Shown piece after piece: positions 33,236 through 44,877 of a stretch of DNA of 64,000 nt. Below the pieces are notes generated by a model, which worked only from the letters and a program-made list of their open reading frames with translations, had not been told where the DNA came from and searched no databases. A program made the translations under genes and the position numbers. Location: contig OZ024808.1 in the NCBI GenBank assembly GCA_964017045.1, forward strand, positions 21,011,284-21,075,283, given 5' to 3'. This DNA comes from Omphiscola glabra. Taxonomy: Eukaryota; Mollusca; Gastropoda; Lymnaeidae. The first letter of the stretch is position 1; each line of letters opens with the position of its first letter.

Positions 33236-33605
33236 TTAAAAATAATCATAAATAGGATTCTCACATACAAAATAGAATTGTTCAAAGCAACCAATGTCGT
33301 TCAAAAGCGGATTACCCCATCTTAAGGAGCTGCAGTCTTCATCGTCGTTGTGATTGTCTGGATTCCCTTCGCTGAAGAGCTCCGTCTTCAGTGTCTCGTT
33401 GATCTCCTGACCATCATCGATCCACACGAATTTTCCCTCCACGGCGATGTCGTCCAGCCCGAGCCATGTCCCGAATTCGTTGTCCACGATGGTCAGGGCC
33501 AGCAGCTGGAGTTTGGGTTTTGATTTGACCACGTAGAGATTGGAGTCTAGGCAATGGCATGTCGCGATGGCTTGCGAGTAGAGGCGTGGAGTCTTGTGGT
33601 AGAAA
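33236..33605 (-). pseudogene. C-type lectin domain exon fragment (duplicate of the 47539 gene)
   Basis: This fragment encodes most of a C-type lectin domain, from YHKTPRLYSQAIATC to FVCENPIYDYF and stop, with the landmarks GTWLGLDD, KFVWIDDG, EGNPDN, EDC and LNDIGC. It is nearly identical to the terminal exon of the gene at 47539-51923, except for a few substitutions and a different C-terminal tail. The first roughly 30 nt of that exon and its acceptor are absent. Upstream sequence is LINE debris and then a GIMAP gene, with no signal-peptide or PAN exon, so it is a truncated copy. The frame is still open. A cacag acceptor about 35 nt upstream (near 33641) would keep the frame open, so expression as part of a chimeric transcript cannot be excluded. 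Confidence 0.8.
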
Positions 33606-33639
33606 TTTTCACACAAGTAGAGAGGTCTGTCAAGCTGTG

Positions 33640-34080
33640 AGCGGCAAAATTCTCGTCCTTGTTTTCTTTTAACGTGGCCATACCATTCAAGCTTAGCCTT
33701 TTTTTTACAGACACCAGGAGGTCATCGTACTGCCCAATTGCTTGGCGAATCCTTTCTTTCACTTGTTCATTGTGGTGATATGGTCTCTATATCAGATGCC
33801 AAGAATGTTTCTGAAACATCTCATCTCCATCGCATTTATTTTCCTTTTAAGTTCTACTGTTAATGTCCAGGACTCACAGGCATACACGAAAAATGGAGAG
33901 GACTAGTGGGCGCATCAGCCTGATTTTGGTGCTGGGGACTATGTTTTTGTCGTTCCATATTTCCTTGAGCCTCTTTAGTGCTGATGTGATCTGGGCAATC
34001 CTGGCCATCAATTTGAGCTTGGAGCCTTATTCGGAGACTATTGCTCCAAGTTACTGTTTGTTGCGATAGTTTAACCAGTG
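33640..34080 (-). mobile_element. Degenerate LINE reverse-transcriptase C-terminal fragment
   Basis: Read on the minus strand in several frames it gives GSKLKLMARIAQ, then SALKRLKEIWNDKNI, STKIRLMRPLVLSIF and KERIRQAIGQYDDLLVSVKK. This is the typical end of RTE/craniofacial-like LINE proteins in animals. Frameshifts break it, so it is dead. It directly abuts the truncated lectin exon at about 33605-33640. Confidence 0.8.
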
Positions 34081-34221
34081 GCTTTGATTTAATCATAAAT
34101 CTGATAGCGAAGCAAAGGGATAGAAAAATGTCAAATTGGAGAAACTTTTAAATTGAAAATAACTTTTTTTTTTTACATTAAATTTTACAGTTGCAGTTGT
34201 CCAGACTTATTTATAACTCAT

Positions 34222-35415
34222 TTAATTGCAGATTTCAGTGGTTGTTGTAGTTGTAATGTCGAATGACACAACCTCAGACTGAAAGAATTTCACCATCTCC
34301 TCAACATCCAATAGCATGTCAGTGCCATGGGCTTCCTCTTTAATGTGCTGCAACAGTTCGTTGATCCTTCTCTTTAACTGAAACTTGTGTTTCTCCGGAC
34401 TCAGGAGTATTTCAATGTCTACACTCAGTTGCTTCAGTTTGTAAAGGCTTGGACAGTCGATGACAGTCTGCAGCTGTTCCAAAGTCTTACATTTTGTGCC
34501 GTTTGTAAGGCCATCCTTGAAATCTTTTTTTAATGTTTCGACTGCAGCATAAACCTTGCCCGAATTAGGAAATGTTAGCTCATGGTTACTTGTGAGTGCC
34601 GTCAAGACTTCATCAGCTCTTTCTAAAAGTGTTTCCTGCTGGGATTTCATAAGCTCAAAGTAGTGCTTCAGTGTTTGTAACTCTGATATGATTTTAGCTT
34701 TCAGCGCTACCAGGCAGGTGGTCAAAATTAACTGATCCCTGGTCTTGTGAGCGTCAGCAAAATTCCACCTTGTGTACTCCTTCTTTGAACGTTTAATGCT
34801 CTCGGCGTGTTTTAATAAAGCGTGTAATTCAATATCTCTGTCTCCCTTGTAGTCACAGTTATTATGGAACAAAACTGCCCTAAAATTACATTGCAGAAGT
34901 AAGTTTCTAAGCTTACCATTTAAATTGTAGCACCATTTCAAAAACTGTTCTTTGCTTTCTCTAGGATCATCTTTAATATCTTTTTCTGTGTCAAAATTGT
35001 CGCCATGTGTAAATAACAGAATTGTGAAATGAAAAAAAGATGTACCAAATATCTCTGTTAACATGGTTATTACTTTGTTGTCTTCATCTGAATATCTCTC
35101 AATGTATTTCAATACAATTATAATTGCATGAAATCCTGTTTCTGATATTTTGAAAGCGTCTTCTATGACCCTCCTGCCGAAATAGCCCTGTTCGATTTCG
35201 TCCATTGAGGTCTCCATAAGTCCTGGGGTATCGATCAGAGTTATTTGTTTTTCCCATCGAAATGTATTGCAAGACTTCACCCGTCGTGTGTTGGATGTGG
35301 TTCCATTAAATGGTCCAAACACTTGTTTCCCAGCAATCGCATTTCCCGAAGAACTCTTTCCACTTCCAGTTTTGCCAATAAGAAGAAGATTTAATTTTGA
35401 ATCAGTTGTGCCCAT
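34222..35415 (-). CDS. GIMAP/AIG1-family GTPase C, 397 aa
   Basis: This is an AIG1/GIMAP GTPase, more diverged than the pair at the left end of the window. The P-loop GKTGSGKS is at residues 14-21, DTPG at 62-65, the conserved box is RYSDEDN (107-113) instead of RFTEEN, and G4 THGD is at 136-139. The G domain ends near residue 230; a helical, charged tail of about 165 residues follows. Unlike GIMAPs A and B it has no C-terminal hydrophobic segment. It ends with six threonines in a row (a short ACA/ACT-type codon repeat) and then EICN. It is therefore likely cytosolic or recruited through partners. The ATG at 35415 is the first in frame and lies 7 residues before the G-domain strand, as usual. 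It lies between the truncated lectin exon and a minisatellite. Confidence 0.94.
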   Translation of the reverse strand: MGTTDSKLNLLLIGKTGSGKSSSGNAIAGKQVFGPFNGTTSNTRRVKSCNTFRWEKQITLIDTPGLMETSMDEIEQGYFGRRVIEDAFKISETGFHAIIIVLKYIERYSDEDNKVITMLTEIFGTSFFHFTILLFTHGDNFDTEKDIKDDPRESKEQFLKWCYNLNGKLRNLLLQCNFRAVLFHNNCDYKGDRDIELHALLKHAESIKRSKKEYTRWNFADAHKTRDQLILTTCLVALKAKIISELQTLKHYFELMKSQQETLLERADEVLTALTSNHELTFPNSGKVYAAVETLKKDFKDGLTNGTKCKTLEQLQTVIDCPSLYKLKQLSVDIEILLSPEKHKFQLKRRINELLQHIKEEAHGTDMLLDVEEMVKFFQSEVVSFDITTTTTTEICN

Positions 35416-35814
35416 CTCGTTTCAAAATCGTCAATCCTTATCAAAAATTTGTCAATAGACTCACCAGCACCACCTGCATAATAAGACGTAAAGAACAAAA
35501 CTTGTTTAAAGAAACTAAATGAAACGTGCATTGGAAATATAATAAACTACTATTATATTTCCTATATTTATACATATAAACAAAAGTCTTTTTCATGAAA
35601 CTATGTACTAACCACATTTAATATCCAATATTAAAAATAATTTTAATTATATCATACATTTTTGCATATTTTAATGTTCATTTTTTTTCAAACTTGAAAG
35701 ATGGAATAACATTTTAATTTTTGGTTTTTACTTTTTAATGTTCAAATTGTATTACACTGGAAGAGGGTGTACTTAATTTTATATTGTAGTAAAATAAATG
35801 GTTAAAACCGGTAT

Positions 35815-36190
35815 AATAGATGGCTTGAGATGACTTCAGATGTCTTGAGATGACTTCACATGTCCTGAGATGACTTCAGAAGCCTTGAGATGATTTCAGA
35901 TGTCTTGAGATGACTTCAGATGTCTTGAGATGACTTAAGATGTCTTGAGATTACTTCAGATGTCTTGAGATGACTTCAGAAGCCTTGAGATGATTTCAGA
36001 TGTCTTGAGATGTCTTCAGATGTCTTGAGATGACTTAAGATGTCTTGAGATGACTTCAGATGTCTTGAGATGACTTCAGATGTCTTGAGATGACTTCAGA
36101 TGACTTCAGATGTCTTGAGATGACTTCAGATGTCTTGAGATGACTTCAGAATGTCTTGAGATGACTTCAGATGGCTTGGAATGTTTTAAG
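35815..36190. repeat. Minisatellite, 20-bp unit, about 18 copies
   Basis: Units are 'gatgacttcagatgtcttga' with occasional 'aagcc' variants. Downstream, to about 36300, the pattern decays into scattered 'atggcttg' words. Confidence 0.95.
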
Positions 36191-37079
36191 ATGCGTTCAT
36201 ATGGCTGGACATGGCTTGATGTGGCTTGTGGCTTAAGATGCTTTAAGATTGCTCGAGTTGATTTGATATGTCTTCATATTGCATGAGCCGAACTGAGTGG
36301 CCTTTAAATAGCTTGCAGCCAATTACTTTTAGATTTCAGGACAGTGATATCGTTATTTAATTTTAAGTTTTAACTCTTTTCAACTTTGTTGAATAAAGTT
36401 GATCGTGACTTCGTGTTTATTTGTCTATCGCGATGATCAGCGAGTGATGGAAATTCCCTTCAGATTTTTTTAAAAACTTGCAGAGTCTATTGATTTTTAT
36501 TTCTATAATATAATCTTTTGAGAATTTGTATCAACACGTTTAATTTTTTAGGACCGGACCGACGTCTAAACATTTAACATGACAGATACATCTTTTATTA
36601 AAGTTATGGAGTACATCAAAAAGGCTCACACAGGAAACGCCAAGAAAATCTGCTAGTAAATCTAATCAAAAATTTTTTTTTTTTTGCAATCAGAACATAT
36701 GAGGAATGGCTTAGAGAATATTTCACCGTATCAAAACAGTCTTATACATATATCTGAATTTATTATTTTTTTTTAACTTTTTTTTTTTTTTTACAATTTT
36801 GACATTTTAAATAAATTGAAAATAATTAGCATTTAAAGTCTGGCTGAAACCAGATTTTAAATTTATAATGGTCTTGATTTAAATATATACATAGAAACTC
36901 ATTTAAAACAAATTTGCTTGACAAGTCATTACTTTACGTTTGTTTTATTCACTTAGCATTTACATTTGGTGAATAAGGAAATATTTAGATTCATCAAAAA
37001 TATGATGCACTAGCCAAGTTGACGGCAAACACATTAGTCAAAAGAGCCCCAAAAAATCAGCAGCAAGGAGTTTTAAAAA

Positions 37080-37385
37080 AATGTTGAGACCCAAATTTCT
37101 TTTCAACAACCTGTCAAGAACCATGTTTTTCGGAGTAAAAATCGAGTTTTCGCCGACTGGCCGAGCCGCACTCTGTCGCAAAAAAGGCTCGTGCGGACTT
37201 ACGAACCGCAATTTTCCGACCCTTACACTAGCCATAACCCGCCAAGACATGGCAATGCAATCTACTAAAATTACTTGACAAAACATGCACTCGGGTAACG
37301 CACTGTATAAGATTACCAAATAGAGATCCCTACAACCCCTCCAAGGTTCACAACCGCGCACTTTTTCACGCCCCAAGCTATATTC
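37080..37385. mobile_element. Dispersed repeat, GC-richer island
   Basis: This GC-richer block sits in AT-rich surroundings. Its end (37290-37385: 'cacaaccgcgcactttttca' then 'cgcccc') matches about 560-650. It is likely part of an interspersed repeat whose class is not known. The short frames on both strands show no domain. Confidence 0.4.
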
Positions 37386-38052
37386 TTCTTTTTATGTCTC
37401 ACATCGTTTTATTTCGCAGATTTATTACACCATATTTAAATTGAGACTATTTGCACACAAGAAAACTAAAATATTACTCACCAAAAACAATCACAATTAG
37501 CGCATTTATCGGGAATTGTATGTAGTGAAATCAGCGCCATCTGGTAGCGTTAGTTACATTTATACGTAGAGAATTAAATAAATATTTTAATTTTAACTAT
37601 TAAATTAAAGAGATATAAGTTGTTGTTTTTTTTACTGAAAATGTCATATACCTTTTATCTGTGCATTAAGGCAAGTATTCAAGAGGCACAAAAGTCTATA
37701 GCGTGTGTCATACTCCTTACTTTGTGACAACGGTCACCATTTTTATAGATTCTTCAATTAATTTCTAAACTACATACATTTATTATAGGATTTTTCTCTT
37801 TGTTAAATAGACATGTAATATATCAAATGGTTTGGGGAACAACTTTTCAATAGTTATTTAAATCTCTGGATTATTTAAAGGTCAAGTTTCAAACTTATTA
37901 GCTCCTAAATAAACTTTTAGTGCAGAAATCATTTGTCCCAAACATTCTGTACCATCCAGCACCCTGTTCGTAACACTAAATAATTGATGATAACTAATTC
38001 CGTTTTGAGAAATTTAAGATGCAGTGTTGTAAACGTTTCACCAATGTATTTA

Positions 38053-38055
<3 letters not shown>

Positions 38056-38088
<33 letters not shown>
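38056..38088. repeat. (TA)n microsatellite
   Basis: Uninterrupted TA run. Confidence 0.95.
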
Positions 38089-38089
<1 letters not shown>

Positions 38090-38320
38090 CATTTTTTAAA
38101 ACTCCTTGCTGCAGATCAACCGAAACGTTAAACTGAAATATAAAGTGAAATTCATAGGCTTACAACGTAATCCGTATTTGTGATTGGTAATGTTTGAATA
38201 CTCACGTGCAATGAATTCTTCAGCGTAACGCACACCCTTACCTCAAAGAAATGCTGTTAACAGTGAATTGTGGACCTCAAACTAAAAAATAGAAAATTGT
38301 TGATCTTACCTCACATAAAG

Positions 38321-38353
<33 letters not shown>

Positions 38354-41300
38354 CTTCTTTTTGAAATGCTAACGTGTTCGCTGTTTCCGAGAAATGCGTG
38401 GGGGTGGAGGGAGGATTTTTATTCTGATGACTAATCTTGAGCTGCAACAGCTTGTAGTAAAATATAGACTAAACATTAATATGCAGAATTTAATCTCTTA
38501 TTATAGTCTATGGCTCGTTCCAAAACAGTACATAACAAAAGACGATACCAAATTTTAAATACAATAAACAAATAATACGATACTCAAAACCAGAGCTAAT
38601 TACAAATTAATAAGTTTTTAATGTGTGAATTGTAATAAATTACAAAACCAAAAGAGTATGATTAAAACTATTGACTTACAGTTTGGCTGGTACCGGTAAT
38701 ACGTTAATAAAAATACATTGTGCAAAAGTTGTACAATGAGGAAAATAAAATCTACACAGTAATCAAAGCACTTTCTAGTAGCTCAATAATAACACATGCT
38801 TCAAGTCTCGTGATATAGGATCTGCCTTCCTTCATTTAATTTTCCGCCTTTTTATAGTCTACTTCTGCTATATTATTCGAGAAACAGAATACGCATTGCA
38901 AATGCTTCCAGCATACTCTAAATTATTCGGCGATTTCCGACAGGAACATGCTATTAATTTTATTTGGTTCTAACAAGGTGAAAATAGACTATTGTTTAGT
39001 AAGCCTCAACCTATAATAGCGCAGTGTGTTGATAGCAAGAGTTCATGCATTGGGAAAGCGTGCAGCAAAACACGTCACCTACATAACAATAAGATCCTAA
39101 AATGTGACATTTTATACCCTCCAGTCTCTTCTGGAATAGACGAAGCATTAAAAATTGCGGTCATTGCGCAGGCACAAAAACCTAATATTAATACAATTTA
39201 AGTAAGATTGTTCTTCCTGCATCAGTTAAATTTATGACCAGGAAAAAATTCTGATAAATTTTAAGGCCAGCACGAAGAGAGTAAAAATGTGTTTCCCAAA
39301 CACTCATCAGCAGTATTAAAGCACCTGCTAACAATTACTTACGCGCGCCTGTCAGTCGCCAAGAAACGTCAGCACGAATCTGAAAGCTTTTAGCAAATTT
39401 AATCGTTGACAACACTTAGCTTTCTATATAAGGAGATATTTGGCTTTATTTTCGTTTCCATGTTCATTAAAAACAGTTTAAATGACGTGTACTTGTACCG
39501 GCTTATACTAACGTTGTCGGTACAAAATTTAGACAAGGACAATAAACGTTTAAAGTCCGAGACAATTAGTCGCACGATGCATCCTCATCAGCTCAGCGCA
39601 TTCATTTGAATTAATCACTATTTAAGACTATCTTTCACGACAACAAAGACCTAAAAAATATTATATTTATAAGCAAAGACCAGACATGTCTATTATATCT
39701 GTCAGCAGATCTGTTCAGAGCCAGTGGGAAACCCAGCTTTTTTTCTTGCATTACAAATTCATCAAGTAAACTACACTAAACAACGCCAGAGGAATAAAGA
39801 AATGATATTTGTCATATAAACAAATGCAAACATTAAGAAAACGAATGTTGACAAATGTTTAAATTTTTTTTTTTTTTTAATTTTTTTTTTTAAATTTGAA
39901 GTGTTAGTATAAAAAGAAACGTTAGCTAAAATTAAAAGACATATTTAAGCTTTTTGCAAGTGGCATTTGATATCAATGAATCTTATGTGCATCAATAAGG
40001 TTAGCAAAGGGTATGGTTTCTTTTAAAACCGACTTCCAGCAAATTTGTGTGCATATCTGTTGATGATTCATCTTTTATATTGAATTTACTTTGTTTCGCG
40101 TTCATAAACACAGTTCTGTTAACATAGGTTCGACTTTATAATGAATTAAAAATAGTTTTCCTAATGTGACTGGAAAAAAAAAATCTTACTAATGTACACT
40201 CGTGACAGCTTTAAAATGCCAAAATTTAATATATATATATATTATTTTACAATTTTGATTACTCTATCCTTGGGTAACCCATTAATTCCCACTGTGAGAC
40301 TCACTGTGAATTTCTCATTTGTAACCAAGCTGTTACTATATCGATTCGTTATGGCGAGCTATGGGGAAAAGATCCAGATTTTTCGAAGAAATGTTTACCA
40401 CGAGTTACAAAGGGGATAAAATCGTTGCTGTTTCATAGGTTATTAAATGTATAAGAGGGATATACAATAATAAGTTTTCGATCAAAACAAATGACGCCAT
40501 GGGACTTGGTTGGTTGGTTTAAGGGGGGGGGGGTAGATTAACGGAATCACCCCCTATTGCGTCATCTTTAAATTTGTTATGCAGGGTGTTGCACTGAATG
40601 AACTTACGCCAATTTATATGCAATAAAAAACTCCATCTCCCACGGAACCATGTCGTCAGATCTACAGTTCCATCATTTACAGGAGGAGTTTGAACCTTTT
40701 TGGCTCTGGGCCTGTACAGTTTGATTTATTCATCACTGCAAGCGTTGTCTCAAATTCAAAAATGTATGTCTTTTAGGGGTGTGGCATATTTTGTTAACAA
40801 ATCCCCAGACTTTTGCTTCTCGGTGTATTGATGGTTTTTAAGACTATGATTTGGTTGACGTACGCATTTTTTCCAGGTTGAAACAGAAGCTTATTTTTAA
40901 CGTATATATATTATGCGCTCCTTTTAAAATGACCGGATGCTAAATTTATTTACCTACAATGCTAAATCTATCACATTTTCCAGCAGATCTAATGGGAATA
41001 ACAGACAAATTTCTCGAAAGCTCTTTGTTTTTTTCTTTTGGAGTTTTCAAAGTTGTTGCAAGTGTTTAATAAAATATAATATAAAACCTCTAATAATAAT
41101 TTACAGACCTCTAGGCTTCTTAACGTTTTCAGAATATCTTTTTTCAAATTCTGTGAATTACGTGCTTAGTACGTTGTAATTTATTTTTGCAGTGGTTAGG
41201 GTTAGAGTCTATCCTGTGCACATTTGCGCTTCCCAGCCGACCGCCTAAGCCCAGCAGTAATCACTAATGGTTTGTTACTAAGGCCTCGAACCCACCCTTG

Positions 41301-41559
41301 TCACTCAACCGTTTATCCCACATTTGATGTATCGTTGATGCAATGTTCATCTTATGTTTTATGCGTCTTCCCCGTGAAGGGAATGCGTGATGTCAAGACA
41401 GGAGTGGTGAAGACAGTATTTTTCCTACAGCAGCCGCTTGATTACCATTACAGTTTTAATCGTGCCAGTCCAAGTGTGTTTTTTTAAAAAAAAATTGAAC
41501 TTAGAAACTCCATAGCGGTTTTATATAGTATTGCTTTAATGGATGCCCCATCCTAGACG

Positions 41560-43280
41560 GTGTTTTGATCATCTAGTCATGTTGAAATTAGACATTCTTC
41601 TTGAGGACTCACGAACTTGTTTTTTATACTCAACGCTTCATCTGAGTAGTGTCGAGACGTTTGAGGATCTTCTTTCCCTGTGTTCGTTTTAAGGTATGTA
41701 AGTCAAGCTTGCGCTTGGCGATATATAGATGATGGTCTCTCCAACAAGCTGCACAACATACAGACTTACACGCACGTCCCGACCGTAATTTCTCCTGATA
41801 CAAACAAAGTAGATGAGATTCCAATGTTTTGAGCGAGGGTGCAACTATGATGCATGTTTACACGTGGAAAGAAGTAAGACTGTTTTTGTAATCAGCTATT
41901 CCTGCTTAGCACAAGTCTGCAGGAAAAGAAGACCATTACATTTGTAATGCCCCCCCCCCCCCCCCCCAAAAAAAAATGATTTCCAAATATCACATCAAAA
42001 GCCAAGTGATCTTGGCCTACTCGAGCACTGAAGACACCAAAGTATTATGAGCATGTCCTGCTTCGAGAAATCATTTTTGACAGAGTGAGGATCCTAAAAT
42101 CTTGGTATTAGGTCATCTGTCTTGTACATATTTGGAGCATAGTGGCTGATGAGGGTGTTGTGCTTTCTTCCAGATAAGGGATGCAGTTTCATTGTCACTT
42201 TCTAGCTTTGAGATTCCCCTTGGAAGTCCAGTCAGCATGCTAACTAGTTTTGGTTTGATTGCAAAGCAAACACCAGCCATGCGACGTTCTTCGCTTTGCT
42301 CAGCCGATCAAAAAGAAGATTTATCCAGAGACCGTCTCGTAGAGTTCGCGCTCTTCTACAATCCCGTTCTCCCATTTCCTATAAGGCATGTTCTCCTCTG
42401 CGGCCTATCCAAGTCGTCCTTTTCATGAAGAGTGTGGACATTCCAGACACATATTTTTAGTGTGATAGTTTTGATCTTTTGTTTTGACCTCTTCGACATT
42501 TGAATTTCGACAGACTGCATAGGCTCCCCTCCAACTGCGCTAGGCTAGGTAGGGAAGCATGGAGTATATATTGTTAAAGGCACCTTTTCTAGCCTTTACC
42601 TTGTGCCATGGAGGTGATCAGTGACCTCATGAGGGCTGCCGGAAGACCTATTGCTCCATTACAGTGATGTATGACCCTGTTACCTGAGCCGCCTTTCTGC
42701 AGGGTTGCGACTACGGTTGAGTTAACAGCGCCTGCCGATTCGGCGATTACCCACCGGAACAGGACTTTGTGGATGATAAAAAAAACTGGGATGTAGGGAT
42801 GTTTAAAATGACTTGGGCTTCAATTGTATTTACGCTTGGAAGAGTTGCGCGAATCGTCAACCTCACTCCATTGCCAGTCACCCTCTGTATCTAGTAGAAG
42901 TAGAAAGACATTGTCGAGACTGCCGTGGATGGAATTTGGTGCAGTGAATAACCATGGCGTTCTACGTGTCTTGCCATGCTCTTGGCGATTCACATGACGT
43001 TGCTGTCTCCGCTTTTCTTTCCTTTGACCAACTAGCGGCTCCTCAGTGCAATTCACCGGATACATTCTTTAAATTGTTCGGGGGAAAAAGCCCTTGTTCA
43101 TCGAAAATTTGAAGGCCTTCGGCTCCCATCAAACTTGTTTTGCAGACTTGTCGAAGCCGTTTTCCGTGGAGTGGCCGCTCTTCGTTCTCCAGATTGTAGG
43201 AGGCACGGATGAGAGCCGAGTACCATGTGTGGGGACCAACGATTGATTAGCTACCTTTAAGTGGTACACATGCTGCCCAA
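41560..43280 (-). mobile_element. Degenerate LINE 5' part with AP-endonuclease domain
   Basis: On the minus strand the segment 42480-42180 reads VWNVHTLHEKDDLDRPQRRT, the usual beginning of the apurinic-endonuclease domain of RTE/craniofacial-like LINEs. The segment 41830-41630 reads VCCAACWRDHHLYIAKRKLD then GKKILKRLD, the end of the same domain. Between them the frames are broken, and about 350 bases less than expected remain. The upstream part (to about 43280, including an 81-aa open frame at 43065-42820) is presumably the element's 5' region. It is dead. It may belong to the same family as the fragments at 33640 and 57710. Confidence 0.75.
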
Positions 43281-44199
43281 TCAGAGGTGCTACGCCTCTA
43301 TAAGTACCCCGTCCCCCATGGCTTTTTTTTAACCGTCTATTCGTTTACAAGCTAAATAAATTTTGTTACACCTTTAATTATGGCGTTATGGTTTAATAGG
43401 ATTCTCAAAATGTTCCTCTACATTTTAAGATATTTCAATTGACACATTTTAAAATGATCTAAATCAATATGTTATTATTATATTGAATTGATACTAAAAA
43501 AGGACAAAAACCTTATGTTTTCATTAAACCTCAATTTCTGATGGGCTAGAAATAAATGCGATATCTTTCAGAAACTCTAAAAATTAAATATATATTTAAA
43601 TGACTTAATAGCCGTATGGGAAATAGCTTGGAACTTTCAAAATCATCAAAAGCGAACACAGTTTCATTTTTGCATTTTTAGCTTTTCAATAGAAATTATT
43701 ATTTTTTTCGAAAGTGGGGTGGGGAGCGGCGATAAAATCTCGATCTTTTATAAAACGATAATAACACTCGTGACTTTGAACAAGCTTATGTAAACCTTAT
43801 AATACAGGCTCCTCGAATATGGCGAATAAAATGTTGAATCATCCTGTTCTACCCCTGTTAGCAGCAAGATGCGACAATGTTCCATCCACTCATCCGTGAG
43901 CGGTCGAGCGTGCTATCGATTCTGTAACACAATGCGGGGTTTGTTTGCACTCGTTCAATTGTGATTGAAATGTTTTATCGATATGACTCAATTCGATTTC
44001 GAGTATTTTTTTTAAAAAGTGACATTCAAGTAAAAAAAAATGAACAACGATGACGCTTAGCCGGTGATACAGGTAGCCCCTAAGTACAAATACTGCATGC
44101 ATAAAACTCGTTTTGTCTCTTCGGTGAGATCAAGTGTCACGATGTCATTTTTGTACGTTTTCCGAAATAATGGCTACATTATTATTTTTTATTAATTTT
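43281..44199. other. Intergenic, no gene recognised
   Basis: AT-rich sequence. The 70-aa minus frame at 43890-44102 has no recognisable motif. Confidence 0.4.
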
Positions 44200-44520
44200 T
44201 AAATCTTTAATATTACCATCGCTTATTTTAGTATGTCTCTTTCTTTCTGGGTGTGTGAAAAAATTATCGGAAGGCTATTTGACCAACTTCCCGTCCAGCT
44301 ATCGAGCTGAAACTTGGCATATGGACTGTTTTTCCTGTTTTTGAAGGGAAAGATGGAGGAAATATGACACCAATAATTTAACGAAATAAAATTCTCAATA
44401 ACTGCGCTAAATGAGATTTGTAAAAATATCGCAAGTTTGTTTTGTGCGTAATATTTCATTTGGTTTTTTTTCTGAAATAGTTGGTGAATATTAACATAAA
44501 ATAAAATTTAAAAAAAAAAT
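44200..44520 (+). mobile_element. Dispersed repeat family R1, copy 2
   Basis: It carries 'cggaaggctatttgaccaac', 'ccgtccagctatcgagctga', 'aacttgg', 'ataactgcgcta' and 'ggtgaatattaacat' in the same order as the copies at 23820 and 62940. Confidence 0.75.
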
Positions 44521-44877
44521 AAGTTTAAAGTATTTATATGAAAAACTTTTTTTAGCGGTTGTTTAATTACTTCAATATCTTAAAAAATGTTTGCTTAAAA
44601 AATGTCACATTTACACTTTTTTTTAAAGTATCCAAATGACGAGAAGATCATTTCCGAAGATTGTCAACTTTCTTCCTTCTTGTAAGAAAAACCAATAGTG
44701 GAACAAGTCCAAACGGAAACAACGCCTACTAGTAATATAATGAATTCGAAAGTGATGATGGTAGTGAATCGTTGACGCCCGGCAAGGCCACAAATGAGCC
44801 GTCGTAGAGGCCCTGGGTCAAGGGACACAACTGTAAACTATACTGAAACAAACTAGAAGTTGTATACAGAAGGGAGC

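Larger units (their letters stand above)
31360..33605. repeat. Segmental duplication, copy 1 of 2
   Basis: This segment is collinear with 45600-47901. Landmarks in both copies: 'gaggtcacgac', 'gattattcctagatg', 'ataacaagtatattat', 'gaaatgaagcaactagtaac', an 18-bp minisatellite of about 600 bp, 'aacttagtatgtgaagtgtt', 'gtaaccactagctccatggc', and the lectin-domain exon on the minus strand. The upper end is sharp, just inside the lectin exon. Confidence 0.92.
36300..41555. other. Gene-poor region
   Basis: No supported gene. It contains a tiny ATG frame after a tttttag acceptor (36579-36656, 25 codons), a dispersed-repeat stretch at about 37080-37385, a TA run at 38056-38088, a T-run at about 38323-38353, and several AT-rich short frames (for example 38992-39201 and 40192-40419) without domains or splice-consistent partners. 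A start or internal exon of an unseen gene cannot be ruled out. Confidence 0.4.

Noticed and set aside
33547..33762. 71-codon minus frame as a separate gene
   Set aside because: It mixes the end of a broken LINE protein with an out-of-frame reading of the lectin exon.
40192..40419. 75-codon plus frame with a hydrophobic stretch, considered as a signal-peptide exon
   Set aside because: The hydrophobic part comes from an AT repeat, and no donor or partner exon with matching phase was seen.
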